From positions 1,178,001 through 1,242,000 of the forward strand of contig JAJTUQ010000001.1 in the NCBI GenBank assembly GCA_021399445.1: 64,000 nucleotides of DNA, read 5' to 3'. Position 1 is the stretch's first letter. Each line of letters starts with the position of its first letter. Origin of the DNA: Xylogone sp. PMI_703. Taxonomy: Eukaryota > Ascomycota > Leotiomycetes. Under the pieces are notes generated by a model. That model was given only the letters and a program-made list of their open reading frames with translations, did no database searches and had not been told where the DNA came from. A program made the translations under genes and the position numbers. Shown here piece after piece: positions 33,504 to 45,642 of this stretch.

Positions 33504-35586
33504 TCACCAAGAAAATTCGTCCCACGCCCCCGGCATAGATCTTTCAGGAGATTCAATCATATCCCAGAACTCCCCTGCAAACTGGTCCGTCGGATCTGAT
33601 AACCATAGTTTCCAATCTTCCGGGTTAGGTCCAAATTCCATGGCGATAAGGCGCACGGAGCTCGCTTCGTCCCAGTCAAATGTATCCTCAATGTGCACAT
33701 AGAGTTTGAAAAATAAATCTCCCACGCTTTTATAAAGCTGGGCTTGAGCTTTCCCATACTGCTCGAGATTTATGCCTGACTCCCGAAGCGTCTCAAGCCA
33801 TTTGCACAAAGCATGTACGCCTCTACTAGGATATCTGATAAAGTCTTGAAGCAGAGGGTGTACAACGGCGCACGCTGACGTACTAGTGTATGCCCCAAAG
33901 TAAGCTTGAAAGAGAGAAATTTGTGATGATTCCAACTTGTCCAGGCCACACCCTATTAACCGCGACACTACCAGCCGCCAACCACAGAGTGGATAGTGCC
34001 ATGTATCAACTAGATTGCATAAATTATCCACGTGAGCCTCATCATCAATGGTCAGTTGGTATAAAGGCGGAAATATGTCTTGTGGACTTGGCTTCCAAGA
34101 ATTGAAGAGAGCTTGACCGAATCGAGCAGCGGCGAGGAGGAATAAATCATAGGTATCTTCCAGTCTAGAATAATTGATATCACCAAGTGCCGCCCAACAT
34201 GTATCAGGAGAATGGGAAGCCATTGCTAGTCGTGTCGCGGTTTTTGCTCTCTCTTGAAAGGAGGAGCTAGGGTAGTTAGGATAGAGACGAGTCCTTGTTG
34301 ATTGGAAAAACCGGAGACTGCCACGAAATTAAGAAAGATCTTTGATGCTATCCTCGATGCCGAGTTCAGGATCGCGGAGAAGGGTATCCAACAACGAATC
34401 TAGACGTTCTTCGCTGCCCGGAGTGTCAACTTCAGAGTAATTTTTAATCCATGGCAGGCATCCAAGGCTTTGAGAGGCAGCGCTGAAAAGCCAGACAAGT
34501 GAGCTTAGCACATAATTAGTACTGCTTAACCGTGGACCCGACATCGAGTATCTCACCTCGAGCTATTTAAAGTTTCTTCTACAACCCTTGCACCTTCGTT
34601 GAAAAGTAGTCGCGCAACTTCTGGGCTGCCCCAAGCAACGGAAATCTATTGTAATCAGCCGGTATATAATGATGACCGTATCAAGTTACTTACTCCAAGG
34701 AGGCTTAGGTATCTCTCGCCTCCTATATTGATCGCTGTTAAAGGAGATAGCTTGCCACTACGAAGCATTTCTTGAAGAACCTGAGTATTATCATCTTGAA
34801 TAGCTCTAACTAGAGGAATATTATCCTCCCTGAATATTAGAGTGAATATACGGAAACCAAAATCCCAGCCGGCGCGAGACCGGCGGCTATAGAGATGCCA
34901 CTGCTGCTGGAATATTCGAAATTTGATTTGGTAGATTCGTTTGTCCTTTGAAGTATCGACTCTCCGAATGCAATCTTTGCCATGATCGGGTTGTGGTGCG
35001 GATAGGTTGGTATCTTTCGACGTATTAGTGTCATTATTCACTTGAGCCATCTCTGTCAACCATGTTAATAGAAAGTCGGGCTGTTGATTGAGGATTGTGC
35101 TTGTATAAGAGTAAGTAATGGCAACTGCAAATCTAAAGCATTCCATACTTACGTGATCTTGCAATTCTGGGCAAGTGTTAACAGCCGGATACAACTATTC
35201 AACCTAGACTGAAGTCTGTTTATTTGGTCTCGTTCCAATATAGCCTTTGTCACGGCTATTTTGTTTCTCCAGCGTTTGCTTTGGATTATACGAGTTTGCA
35301 GATCAGCTACTAAAGATTTCAGCTCTTGGGCCGCATTATTCGTGAGTTGCAGAGCCATTCCGAACGATCTCGAAGAAGCTGCGTAAGGTGAAAGCTGTTC
35401 TTGATCTTCGCTCTCCGCTAGTATGAGACAAATGACTTCAATCTCATTTACGAGGTTCATCAGATCATCTGGAACATCTCGTATTTCTCCCCAGAGCTGT
35501 TTGAGCTTTATCAGGCTGGCAGTAATGCTGGCGATGACTTGCCCGATCGCGATCCCACTGGCAACGACGCCGACGATCTCCGCCAT
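33504..35586 (-). pseudogene. STAND-type N-terminal domain / ankyrin-like protein gene broken by one in-frame stop
   Basis: Exons on the minus strand: 35586-35153, 35099-34694, 34645-34557 and 34482-33504. The N-terminus (MAEIVGVVASGIAIGQVIASI, then LKQLWGEIRDVPDDLMNLV) is the helical fungal domain found at the front of many NLR/STAND and ankyrin proteins. Residues about 215-330 resemble degenerate ankyrin units (LVRAIQDDNTQVLQEMLRSG, AWGSPEVARLLFNEGARVV). In exon 4 a TAA at 34331-34329 ends the frame after 360 residues. The same frame then runs open to 33504, with EFGPNPEDWKLWLSDPTDQ and GEFWDMIESPERSMPGAW, a C-terminal domain I associate with the same protein type. Without the stop the product would be about 635 residues. 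Alternatives: a real early stop with a separate downstream gene starting at 34223, an unseen intron, or a sequencing error. Confidence 0.65.
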
Positions 35587-36917
35587 CGTGAACGAAGAGT
35601 ATTCATTCCTAGTACGTGAAGAGGGCCATTATGTTTGAAGGAGCAGCCATAAAAAGAAAATGACTATAGAGATTGAATCTCTGGAAGGATGGAAAGCACC
35701 ATCCGTAGAGCCTGGTGAGGCTGTGTCAGCCATAGGTTCTGAGGTAAAGCATTCAATTGGAGAGTTTACCGCACCTATCACGAGAATAAGGCAGCATACG
35801 AGAAGCTTTCAATATTTTGATCTGAGTTAATCGCATATTGTACCTCTCGCTCACACTTAGAATACTTTAAGTGTTGCGCGAAAAGCAGGGGGACCGAATA
35901 TTTCGTCGCCTGTAGGGTTACGGGCTACCGATGAGTCTCAGCTGTTGCTAGTCTCATTAGAGTCGGACACAGAAACTATTTGTTAGAATTGAGGCTGTAT
36001 AAACAGATATTGTGGCCAAGTTCACGATGTTGCGCTGTTCAAATATGCCGCATATGCTATGATTTCCCAACCTATGTCAATCGCGAGCCAGAAGTTGAAT
36101 AGATTAAAGATGCATCTTTGTTCCGGAGGTGTATTCCGAGACATTGTTCTAAATGAAGGATAGATCCAAGAAAACTTACACTCATCCTATTCGCAACACC
36201 ATAGTACTGTTGATACAGATCTCTTTGAACAACCGTAACTACTTTCTTGGAGAGCTCTAGTTTCTAAATCGTCATAGCGCAGCTAGCACTAAGATCTTAT
36301 TGGCCAATGTTGGTAATACTTTTTAATTACAAATATGTCTCCGCAGACTAACTATTCCAACCCTTACAAATACATCTTATTAACCGCGGTTAGAGGCTTC
36401 CCTTCGTCCTTTTTGTTGGCTTCCAACGTTTTTACGTAAAATAGGGTAACATCCCAGCGGAATAATACCAACAAGCCCCTTTCTTATCTAGGAATCCTGT
36501 TGTAAATGCAACGTCGGTGTGAATTGCACAATCAGCTGCGCTGGGAATTTCTTTGTTCTAATCCTGGTAGTTACGGCTTGGCAATCCCCCTCTAGGTCTC
36601 GATGTTCTTAGTAATTCAGTAAGTCCAATGTAATGCTAAAGCAAACAAGTTGGAGTGTTGGTACGGTTTCGATTATGTTGCCTAGTTTACGCATAGATCA
36701 AGTTCGTTTGCTATTGAGGTGAATGACTGGTAAAGTGGAACAAAAAAGGGGCCATGAGCTTCTAGCTTATGAGGAGAAAATATATAAAGAATACTGTTGC
36801 TCATAAATTTTGTAGCGTCAGGTTATAAAGTAAAGTCTCACCTGAGACTTCGATAACAATTCAAGCAGTTCATTCATTTCACTTACATTCCTCCACTGAT
36901 AATTTGATATCACTACA
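35587..36917. promoter_or_regulatory. Divergent intergenic region, STAND-type gene and amidase
   Basis: 1.3 kb AT-rich DNA between two divergent starts. Frames are short. No repeat or binding site stands out beyond general AT-richness. Confidence 0.45.
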
Positions 36918-38799
36918 ATGGTCTCCCCAGAGTGGCAAGAGCTTATCGATAAGAAGAGGGCAGCTCGTGACGCACTTATTCCTACTGAATGGCGCATTCC
37001 ACCTAACATCTTGAGCAAAGTAAGCCCAAAGGCAGAGCTGAGCGCCTTTGAGCTACTTGAAGAATCAAAAGCCTTGAATGCTCGTGACATAGAGATCACT
37101 ACTCAATACGATGCTTCTGCACTCTTGAATATGTTGGCTTCAGGAAGGATTTCTTCTTTAGAAGTGACCAAGGCTTTTTGTAAGCGTGCTATAGTTGCAC
37201 AGCAATTGGTAGGTTCAAATAAGAAGAGGCATTTCTTAGAGAAGTGAGACTAATGCTCATGGATACACATTTAGACAAATTGTTTGACCGAGATCTTCGT
37301 GGACAGCGCTTTGGAGAGAGCTCAATACTTAGATGAATATTTCGCTAGAGAAGGGAAGCCCATTGGCCCCTTTCATGGTTTACCAATTAGTCTCAAGGTA
37401 TGTAAACAACGTATGTTATAAAGATGATTATTGAAGCTTTTTATTTAGGATATTCTCATGGTCAAAGAGCAATTTGCAACACTGGGGTTTATTTCTTATT
37501 TAAAGAAGCCAGCGGCAGAAGAGAACTCGGTTTTGGTTGACATACTTCTCGATGCTGGTGCAGTTTTATACGTAAAGACAAATGTGCCTCAAACTTTGTT
37601 TGTAAGTTATAGTAAGAGTTCATCTATGTAGCCATTAGCTGAACGATTATTTAGCTGTGTGAAGGATACAATAATGTCTTCGGTCAGACATTGAATCCCC
37701 ATAAGTTGTTACTCACCCCTGGAGGAAGCACGTCCGGTGAAGGTGCATTGATAGCACTTCGAGGATCTGTGATGGGTGTTGGAACTGATATTGCAGGCTC
37801 AATCCGTGCACCATCGCTATGTAATGGAATATTCGGTTTCAAGCCCTCTTCTGATCGAATTCCTTGGGCTAGGCAACAAGAGCTTATTCCAAAAGGATGG
37901 CCATCAATTGTGCCTGCATTGGGACCACACGCAACTTCCGCACGAGATTTGACTCTTTTCTTCAAGACTATTATCCAAAGTAAACCATGGTTACGCGACT
38001 CAACAGCGTATGCTATTCCATGGCGTGAAGTTCCTACTAAAACGAGATTGAACATCGGTGTCTTTGTTTCTGACCCTGATATTCCGGTTTTTCCTCCAGT
38101 ATCACGCATTATTAACTCTGCTGCACAAAAGCTGGAAGAAGCTGGACATAATGTCGTTGTAATAGATCGCACACCTTCTATTCGTAAAGCGACTCTCATA
38201 GCTGCTCGGTCATTTGCTCTTGACACTGACAGCGGATCACAAGTACTCGCTGAAGCAGGAGAAGAGCCTATCCCAGAATTGTCTGATGCAAATGCCGGAA
38301 AGTATATCGAACAACGCGATCCAACACTGGCGGACGTCTGGAGCATTAACGCTGACAAAGAAGAGTACCGCGAAGAATGGGCTCAGGCTTGGCGTGAGCA
38401 TGAGCTAGACGTTCTCCTTTGCCCTGGTTCTCGCGCGACTGCCGTTCCGCATGGCCAGTATGGCGTCCCTGAATATACGTTAGTGTGGAATTTACTTGAT
38501 GTAAGGCAGTCTGTCCCATCTAAATCATTTGTCTCATGGCCTGCTAATAAATGCGAATATACGTAGTTTCCTGCCAGTGTTATTCCATACTTGAGAGCCG
38601 ACAAGTCAATAGATCATCAACAAATGGATGGCTGTAAGTGTTCACTTCTTTATCTGTTTCAACTACTAAGTGCGACTATTTAGATGATGCCGCAGCTGTA
38701 GATGGTGCCCCAGGTAGTGTTCAAATCGTCGGCTGGAGGTTCCAGGATGAAGAAGTGTTAATGGCAACCGAAGTTATTGCTGAAGTATTGGCCAGGTGA
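36918..38799 (+). CDS. Amidase-signature family enzyme (acetamidase-like)
   Basis: Six exons: 36918-37208, 37275-37397, 37449-37601, 37655-38500, 38567-38633 and 38684-38799, all in phase, 531 residues. The N-terminus (WRIPPNILSKV, ALNARDIEITTQYDASALL) and QLTNCLTEIFVDSALERAQ are typical of fungal acetamidases. The Ser-cisSer-Lys triad can be placed: Lys138 (GLPISLKD), Ser214 (TPGGSTSGEGAL) and Ser238 (GTDIAGSIRAPS), with spacings of 76 and 24 that match the family. The C-terminus (GSVQIVGWRFQDEEVLMATEVI) is also conserved. It should release ammonia from an amide in the cytosol. The loop GGSTSG differs from the usual GGSSGG but keeps the catalytic serine. Confidence 0.93.
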
Positions 38800-39093
38800 T
38801 ACCGACAAGCAGCGCTTACTTGACCTTAAGGGATCTAGTTATGGTGGGAACTGGCGTTTGATAACTCTCACATCAGAACATAGCTAATTTCAATTCTTTT
38901 GGCTGAAGTGGTTAACCATTGATATGATTTCCAATATGAGTTTAGATAAGAGTATATACACGAGTGACTTGATGCTCTGACACAGAGCTATAGTTAGATA
39001 TATTTACAACGACCGTCCCTGAATCTCCATTTCTGTTCAAAAAGTCCTAGATCCGATCATATAACATAAATACCGCAGTGCAGCTAGCCAGTC

Positions 39094-40092
39094 TTACTGT
39101 TGATAGACCTTCACAGAGTTGATCTCCCAGTATGCAGGGGCGAATGCTCCTGGATTTCCGGCCACATAAGCCTGGCAAGAGCTAGCCTGACTTGCACAGC
39201 CACTGGAACCCCATACATTACCAGCCCAGTCGCCGCAGAACGTTGTGTCAAAAACAATATTCTGGTTCTTAAAGAAACTGTCAATATTGCAACCTGATCC
39301 ACCGTTGAAGGCTACGATTGGAAGTCCCCAGTTTCCAGTGACTGGACGTCCAGAGGTGATATCAGAAGGAATAGAACCTCGCGGGAAGAACCACACGTAA
39401 ACTCCTGAGCTCTCCCATTGCATAGCATATACACCGCCGCCGATATTGTTGAATGCATTACCATACGCATTAGGGGTTGTAGTGGTTACTCCGCAGCCAT
39501 CGTTGCCGTTGTTTGCATTGCAGTTTGAATTTGTGAGTTGCGTGCCTGACTGCGAACCTGCAATATTAATGTTGCAGCCAGCTGCAGTGTGGAGAGTGAT
39601 GGTGTCCGTTCCAGCTAGATTTACACCTTCTATAACATCGATTTCTCCAGAATTAGGCCAGTTGGGTCCAAAGAGCCAGAAAGCTGGCCACACACCGCAG
39701 ATAGAACCAGGCATATGGGCGATATCGGCAATGAATAAACCATGGTTGTAGGCCTTGTTGGAGGTCACACGCACTGAGGCTCGCCCACCACTGGGGTTTG
39801 TAGTTGTGTGGTCAACACCAAGGTAGACTTGACCATTGTTAGTATTGATAAGGCCCTGTGCGGAGGCTGCAGACTGGGACTGGTAAGAGACAAACCCATG
39901 AGTAGGGTCGCCGCCGGTGAAGAAGTTGAAAGAAGAGAAGAAGTTGCCAGAGTTATAAGTATCAACCAAATTATAGACGGCAGCAGCATTGATGTGGAGA
40001 GTGCTCAGTTCTGACATGTTTGCGACCAGCGCATTCGCAACTGGAAGGCCAAATGCAAGGCCAGCGGCCAATAACAGTTTGTTTGAAGACAT
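39094..40092 (-). CDS. Secreted GH16 family endo-beta-glucanase
   Basis: Single exon, 332 residues, ATG start. Residues 1-21 form a signal peptide (MSSNKLLLAAGLAFGLPVANA). The catalytic motif ExDxxE is intact as Glu150-Ile-Asp152-Val-Ile-Glu155 within NSGEIDVIEG. Upstream GVWPAFWLFG and downstream LPIVAFNGGSGC and VFDTTFCGDWAG are typical of fungal endo-1,3(4)-beta-glucanase-like GH16 proteins. Cysteine-rich loops point to a secreted, disulfide-bonded enzyme. There is no carbohydrate-binding module and no GPI signal. It probably cleaves mixed-linkage or beta-1,3 glucans outside the cell. The amidase gene lies just 294 bp from its 3' end, converging on it. Confidence 0.94.
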   Translation of the reverse strand: MSSNKLLLAAGLAFGLPVANALVANMSELSTLHINAAAVYNLVDTYNSGNFFSSFNFFTGGDPTHGFVSYQSQSAASAQGLINTNNGQVYLGVDHTTTNPSGGRASVRVTSNKAYNHGLFIADIAHMPGSICGVWPAFWLFGPNWPNSGEIDVIEGVNLAGTDTITLHTAAGCNINIAGSQSGTQLTNSNCNANNGNDGCGVTTTTPNAYGNAFNNIGGGVYAMQWESSGVYVWFFPRGSIPSDITSGRPVTGNWGLPIVAFNGGSGCNIDSFFKNQNIVFDTTFCGDWAGNVWGSSGCASQASSCQAYVAGNPGAFAPAYWEINSVKVYQQ

Positions 40093-42373
40093 GATAATCT
40101 ATTGTCGAGCACAAGAACAGAGTATATACAAATAAGACCGCACTTATTTACAACTGTGAAGAGAAACCAACTCCAAGATCCATCTTCGTGGCCTTCTGTG
40201 CGAATATATAGTCTACAGAAGGTATTATCCTTTGGGAGTGAGCACAAGCATTGCTCACGGAAGAATGAGGGCACAGGGCTCCTCTTTGCTCCACGTATGT
40301 GAGCATGGGAAGGGGGTCGAGGTGTAGTTTCCACGAGGCCTTGTACTACGTTGGGATGCCATACATCTTCCGGATGGTTTGTCTTACTTCCAATGAGCCT
40401 GGGGTTGTTACATCCGATAAAAGGGATAAAAGGGCGTTCTATGGCGTACTATACCCCTGAGTAGAACGGAGGAGCCCTAATCTGGAAACGGCTCTATGGA
40501 GCAGACGGGAGTCATCATGCATCTTGAGAAGTGATGGATGACTTAAATTAAAGGCATGTGAGAGGCACAGTTGTACAAAGAAGCCCCTTATTTATGTAAC
40601 GTGACACGACCCCGGTTTTTCATTATGGAAGATTAAGCTTAAAAAGCCAAGTGGTTGGATTACACACAGCAAAGCTGGCTGTAGACATTCCCGTTGGCGG
40701 ACTTATTTCCGTGTTGGGTGGTTGTTTCAACTAACTTTGATCACATTTTGCTTCATGATTCCACACTAGATACCAGACACACGTAAGCTATCTTCCGAAC
40801 AAGGGCCGAAGTTAATATAATGGTGCAGCATCCCAGGCTTGGTAGAGGTTCTGGAATACTTATCATCTCCTTGATAGGCTCTCGCTTGACGTGATTGCGA
40901 TATAGGACTTTATATATACCGAATCAAATGCTTCTGTCAATCATGCAGGGACCTCGGGTATGCAAAGAGGACATTCTCAAACTCCTTGGCCACACGCTGT
41001 ACAACCTTCTCGTCAACGTTGATAGCCTATCGCAACCGTCATGGACTTATGAAGCCATAGTTCGGTGTAATAGATGCCCAACCTTCCTCTTGTCAAGCTC
41101 CTCTATCATTCGTTGTCAGATATTCTCATATCGGGTAGCTTCTTCCTCAGCGGTCACAAGACTCCGAGCAGTTGCGATCGACAAGCGTGTGAGAGAGCCG
41201 AAGGGAGGCCATTAGCTAAGCCTGATGACGGACAGTAGATTTAAGGTTATCACGGGCGTTTGATTGCGAATATGACACACTCCGCCTGACCCCACTTAGA
41301 AAGCGCCCGGTACTGTAGGGTTGCCATTGCTACGTTGGATTTGACGCAACCAGGGTGTAAAGTGTCGAAAAGGCGTGAAGATATTGGGAAGTATCATCAT
41401 TTTGAGTACCTCCGTAGCCAGCTCATCAAAAGTGCTCAGTGGAATAACCCGTGAAGAAAGCAAAATCAACTAGCACACTGTAACATCGCCGTTCTAGATT
41501 CAACCCAGTACTCCGAGCATTAAAAGGGAGCTTAAGTACCGGAGTTTTCGGAGATTATTCTTTAGAGTGACTACCGAGGTTTCGATATTCTCCAGGGATG
41601 ATTGTTGATTAGGCATGAATGTAAAGGAACATTTGTTTGCGGTCTAGGACACGATCGCATTATCCTAAAATCATCTGGCATGTGAAGAGAAGGGCCGAGA
41701 GCTATTGATTTCAAATGCCAAAGGAACAAAGTGGAATGTAGCAGAACGAGAACTGCGCCTCTTCATATGTGCAATGGTGATACAAATCTCAAGCCCTGTC
41801 AAGGGGGGATAATCTCCGACTATTGCCGAGCTTCCAGGTAAAATGGTCGCGGACGGCTATTTAATCCAAATCTCAAGGATATACAACAGGGAGGAGATAC
41901 AACATAGTGACGAAAAATATCTTAAATTTGATATTTCCTGCTATGCTACTTCGTCACATTTCTTTCATATCATGTTACTGTTTTACCGTACTGGTTACAG
42001 TTCTCTTTTGTGATGCCTACCCTTGAAGGTGTATATTGGATAATAAGCTCTGCTTATCAGATATAACTATTCTCTTTTATGCGAGCAGTGACCGAGCATA
42101 AATCATGTCTGAAGGCCTAGAATAGTTAGTATGGATATCTCTCCGCACACTAAAGAGATAATATAGAAACTTGAGTCTTAGTCGTTAAGTAATCCTCCTT
42201 TGGTGAATTATTAATTCATTAGCTAATCTATACACTCATACATACTATGCCAGGAGGATGGGGCTTCTAGTGAGAATAGAATATTATTTATTTAGTCGAT
42301 ACTTTCAAAAAACGATCAAGCAATTATATGAAATAATTATATTTCTTTTCCACCGTGATATGTCTAATTTACA
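40093..42373. other. Intergenic region of 2.3 kb with a coding relic
   Basis: The left end is the promoter of the minus-strand GH16 gene (AT-rich elements gtatatac at 40122 and atatata near 40204). A relic-like minus-strand frame lies at about 40925-41215 (separate entry). The rest, especially 41.9-42.4 kb, is AT-rich and empty. Confidence 0.5.
40925..41215 (-). pseudogene. Broken minus-strand coding relic
   Basis: One frame reads LTRLSIATARSLVTAEEEATRYENI, stop, QRMIEELDKRKVGHLLHRTMAS, stop. After a frame change it continues INVDEKVVQRVAKEFENVLFAYP and ends soon after. These segments look like genuine charged helical protein, unlike the surroundings. The first stop is TGA where CGA is plausible. 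It could instead be a small intron-containing gene whose exons I cannot join. No family recognised. Confidence 0.3.
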
Positions 42374-43954
42374 TTATAATGAAATTCGTGATACATTGTA
42401 ATTCTCTCTCCAATACCGAGTAGCTATATTCAATGCGTACCCGCACACAATCTGTGTAAAAACACATGGTTTCCTCTGGAGACGCTCGCAATATGATTGC
42501 GTCCAATCAGCATATGCCTCAGCCTTTTCCTTTAGATTTTGAATCTTATCGATAGTGGAATCGAGTCTCTTTAGTACTTGTACTTGGAGATCTAGGAGGG
42601 CCATCATAGTGGCCATGTAATATACTTCTGCCACAAGGGCAGAATTTTGGGCTCGAACATGCTCCTCCTCCTGAGGCAACGTGTTCAGTGGCCCGTCTAC
42701 ACCAGAGCAGTCCTCTCTCCATCTTTGGAGCTTTAGGTAGACGTCTTGTGACGATTTTAGCAAAATTTTTAGAGTACTTGGATCGTTTTTGGAATTATCA
42801 TTGTGTTTGATAATCCCATCAAACTGCTCTAGCAACGGTAATAAATCCAAACCAAAGGATATTAATGTCTGCACAGGACCGTGTCCATAAGGGTATTGAT
42901 CTAACCACGGAGGTTCCTTCCATGATTGCTCACAGAGAAAAGAAGCTTGCCTATGAGATAAACATCGCATGTACTAAGCATTCATGTTAGGAACAGTAGT
43001 TCAAGACAACACACTAATGACGGTAGCCTTACCTCAAACCCACGGAAATCATAGAGTACATGCTGACTCATTGCGTCATTGAAATTTTCAACTCCACGTC
43101 GTTCAAGCATCAGCGCTGCTCCCTGCATGTGATTTTCGAACCCCTTTATAGACGAGTTGGCCGCAATCTTCCTATTGGTTAGCCATCGGGGATAAGGCAA
43201 ATGGTAGGGGGAGGAAAACTACCTCGTAGAGAGCAGCAATTAGATTGGCTGAGAGGAAGCCTTGCCAGTTCTCATCTGATGTGCTCTGCTGATGTAGAAG
43301 GATATTTGCTTGGCGTTTCATCTCCCGCAGTGTAGCGAGGTAGAATTCTATTGCCTGGACATTTAAATCTCGCCTTTGGCATTGGATACCACCTAGTGTG
43401 AGAGAAAGAGCTACAAGAGCATTTTGAAGGATGTGGGTTTTATCAAATATTGCTAGTTCACAAGTCTGAGCGAGCAGCAATTTATTCTGCTCTATATGAG
43501 TCGCATTCGTCCCTAGTTCGTGGAATGTGGCGTATGGTCGTGCATTAAGCACATATTCAGATGCAAAAGCATCGATAAACGCGGAAGTATATTGGTGGAC
43601 GGTGCTGATGGAAGGGGAAACGGTATAGCCACTGCGCTGCACTGCCATTGTCTGTAACTTCATTAGTGGATTTAAACTTGCGTGCTGGGTCGTAAATTGA
43701 TTAGGTGGCAATACTTGTTTTTCATCAGAACCACTATACTGCGATGGCGTTTTCAATCGAAAACGAGCAACTAGTTCATACCCATGGCAGGGAACTCTTG
43801 ATTGCGTGCATCTCATGCATGCAGGTTTGGTGCCGTCACACTGATCCGTCGTATGTTAGTGACGGTTTATACATATCTGATTTACGTCAAGTCGAACCTT
43901 AAGCTTTCTCTGCCGACAAGTGTGACATTTGGATATACTGTAACCCCGACCCAT
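42374..43954 (-). CDS. Zn(II)2Cys6 transcription factor
   Basis: Four exons on the minus strand: 43954-43898, 43840-43223, 43167-43033 and 42973-42374, in phase, 469 residues. The first intron cuts the zinc cluster exactly before its third Cys. Joined, the Cys residues are 10, 13, 20, 27, 30 and 37 (CHTCRQRKLKCDGTKPACMRC...). The remainder fits the DUF3468-type fungal regulator layout: FIDAFASEYVL, LVALSLTLGGIQ, IEFYLATLREM, then LYEIAANSSIKGFENHMQGAALMLERRG and VLYDFRGFEYMRCLSHRQASFL. Nuclear DNA-binding regulator. Its position between the GH16 gene and the HSL-type hydrolase suggests it may control neighbours, but that is inference. The donor of intron 1 (GTTCGA) is weak. Confidence 0.85.
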
Positions 43955-44851
43955 TGCTTTAGCCGCCACTGAAGGTCGAGGTTTCAATTTCAGATCCTGA
44001 TAGTGAAGGAAGTGTAGCTCCAGCTTTCTGAGGTTATTTTGCAGGTTCTCCGACGCTTGGCGGGGAAGAAAGCGGAAAGTATCTGCGGCACTCTGTGCGT
44101 TTTTGAGTTGATATAGAATAGATTCGGCATATATGGCGTTTTGGTTAGGGTCAAAGGGGTGTATTTGGCAATTTTGAGGGTTGGATCAGTTGGCGCGCGG
44201 GTTAGCGTACCTTCCAAATCGGCTTTCCCGTGCTTCTTCGGCGTTCGACAATTAGGGCCTACCTTTTACTGTTTACGATCAATGGCGAACATCATCTTAC
44301 GCCAAGATGTTGCTCTGGCCATGTGCCGGACGGTAGTCGAAGGGTGATTTCTTAGTCAAGAAGTAAAGGTGGAAACGCTTATGAAACCTCGACGAATGCC
44401 ATTCGACTCCTGCATCTCATCCTTCGCCTGTCGGATCTAGCTATTTCTACCCGATCCAGAGTGGGCCAGCCAGACCGTGCAGCAATGAACAGCTACAAAT
44501 ACGGCAGCATGCAGGCGGGTCGAGTTTGCTTATTTTTAAGCTTGAAACCCCTGGTAGAAAAAGAAATATGCAACGGCTACTGCAGTGTCCATTAACCGCT
44601 TGCTCCGCCGGCTTCTCTTCCCTTTCGCCTCTTCCGACTGGCGATCAAATACGAGTATACGATGTGAGATGGTAATAAGATCGGAATCTGTGAATTCCGT
44701 GGAAGAAACACTCTAAACGTGGAGTATCATCCAACTAACTACTGGGGATAGAGGACTGATTAATGCAAGCCTCGTAACGGTATGAACGGATCAGTTCAAA
44801 ACAAGCAATGGTCGCAAGTATCACCACGAGCAACTCTCAGTCTCAATACGA

Positions 44852-45196
44852 CTACGAGAAAGAAATGAAATAACACAACACCTGATGAGCGTGGAGAGAC
44901 AGGACAGCTCGGAATTTATACCTTCGGAATAACCGAAGCAATCGCCACTTTCCGAAATCACCGGCTGTAACGGCTTCATCAGTTGGAGGAGACGCGTATG
45001 TTCTGTAAGATGAAGTCGACCATGAAGTCACCACGGGCTTATTCAATGTTGTATGGTATTGGCCCTGATGACGGCATTCCAGTTGAACAATATGAACTCG
45101 CAAAGTCAAGCGTAAGGCCGCGCTGTAAGAAGTTGCTATAGGACCTAAGCCAAGCCCAAGCCGGATGCCCACGCCACAACGGAGTACTATGAACAT
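44852..45196 (-). CDS. Doubtful small open reading frame
   Basis: 114 residues with an ATG (MFIVLRCGVGIRLGLGLGP...). It contains YRTYASPPTDEAVTAGDFGKW, which looks somewhat protein-like, and a hydrophobic end. There are no homologues I can recall, no obvious splice partners and no conserved motif. It may be a chance frame or one exon of a lineage-specific gene. Confidence 0.2.
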   Translation of the reverse strand: MFIVLRCGVGIRLGLGLGPIATSYSAALRLTLRVHIVQLECRHQGQYHTTLNKPVVTSWSTSSYRTYASPPTDEAVTAGDFGKWRLLRLFRRYKFRAVLSLHAHQVLCYFISFS

Positions 45197-45540
45197 GAGG
45201 CGCCACGCACACTAATTATGCTGGGGGTAAGCACTGCTGCACTATTTAGTCCATGATGCGTGAGAGATGGCCCAGAAAGCAAGATTAGTCAGTTTTATTA
45301 CCCCCTACACCTAGATATTAACAGGGCTCCATACTAATTATGCTAACCTAGAGTTATTCTTAATATATCTTTACAAGGTCAATTTTCTACCATTCATGCC
45401 GATCACCGTTCTAAGACACGGATGGCTAAATCTGTATACTGTCCTCCTATCCGCGTAATTACCTCGGACAGATACAACTACGTTCCCGACCTTGACTACT
45501 ATTAAAGTAGACGGGATAACTCAATTCCCGATTGGGAGTG

Positions 45541-45548
45541 TATAAATG
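45541..45548 (+). promoter_or_regulatory. TATA-like element of the HSL-type hydrolase
   Basis: TATAAATG about 100 bp upstream of the start codon at 45643, preceded by a relatively GC-richer stretch. Good position and match. Confidence 0.45.
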
Positions 45549-45642
45549 CATTCCAGCCGTTTCTCACTTATCTGGCATACTCCAAGGAGAGCGTTATCAA
45601 CTACCAATTCTATTTCTCAGAGGCCAGATATCGCTAGAGATT

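Larger units (their letters stand above)
43955..45642. promoter_or_regulatory. Divergent intergenic region, Zn2Cys6 gene and HSL-type hydrolase
   Basis: 1.7 kb between two divergent starts. A 114-codon minus-strand frame (45196-44852) is open but has no recognisable domain. A TATA-like element near the right end is listed separately. Confidence 0.45.

Noticed and set aside
33504..34223. Treating the downstream half of the STAND-type gene as an independent 239-codon gene
   Set aside because: The frame is continuous with exon 4 upstream of the TAA and the C-terminal motifs belong to the same protein type; an independent gene remains possible but is less likely.
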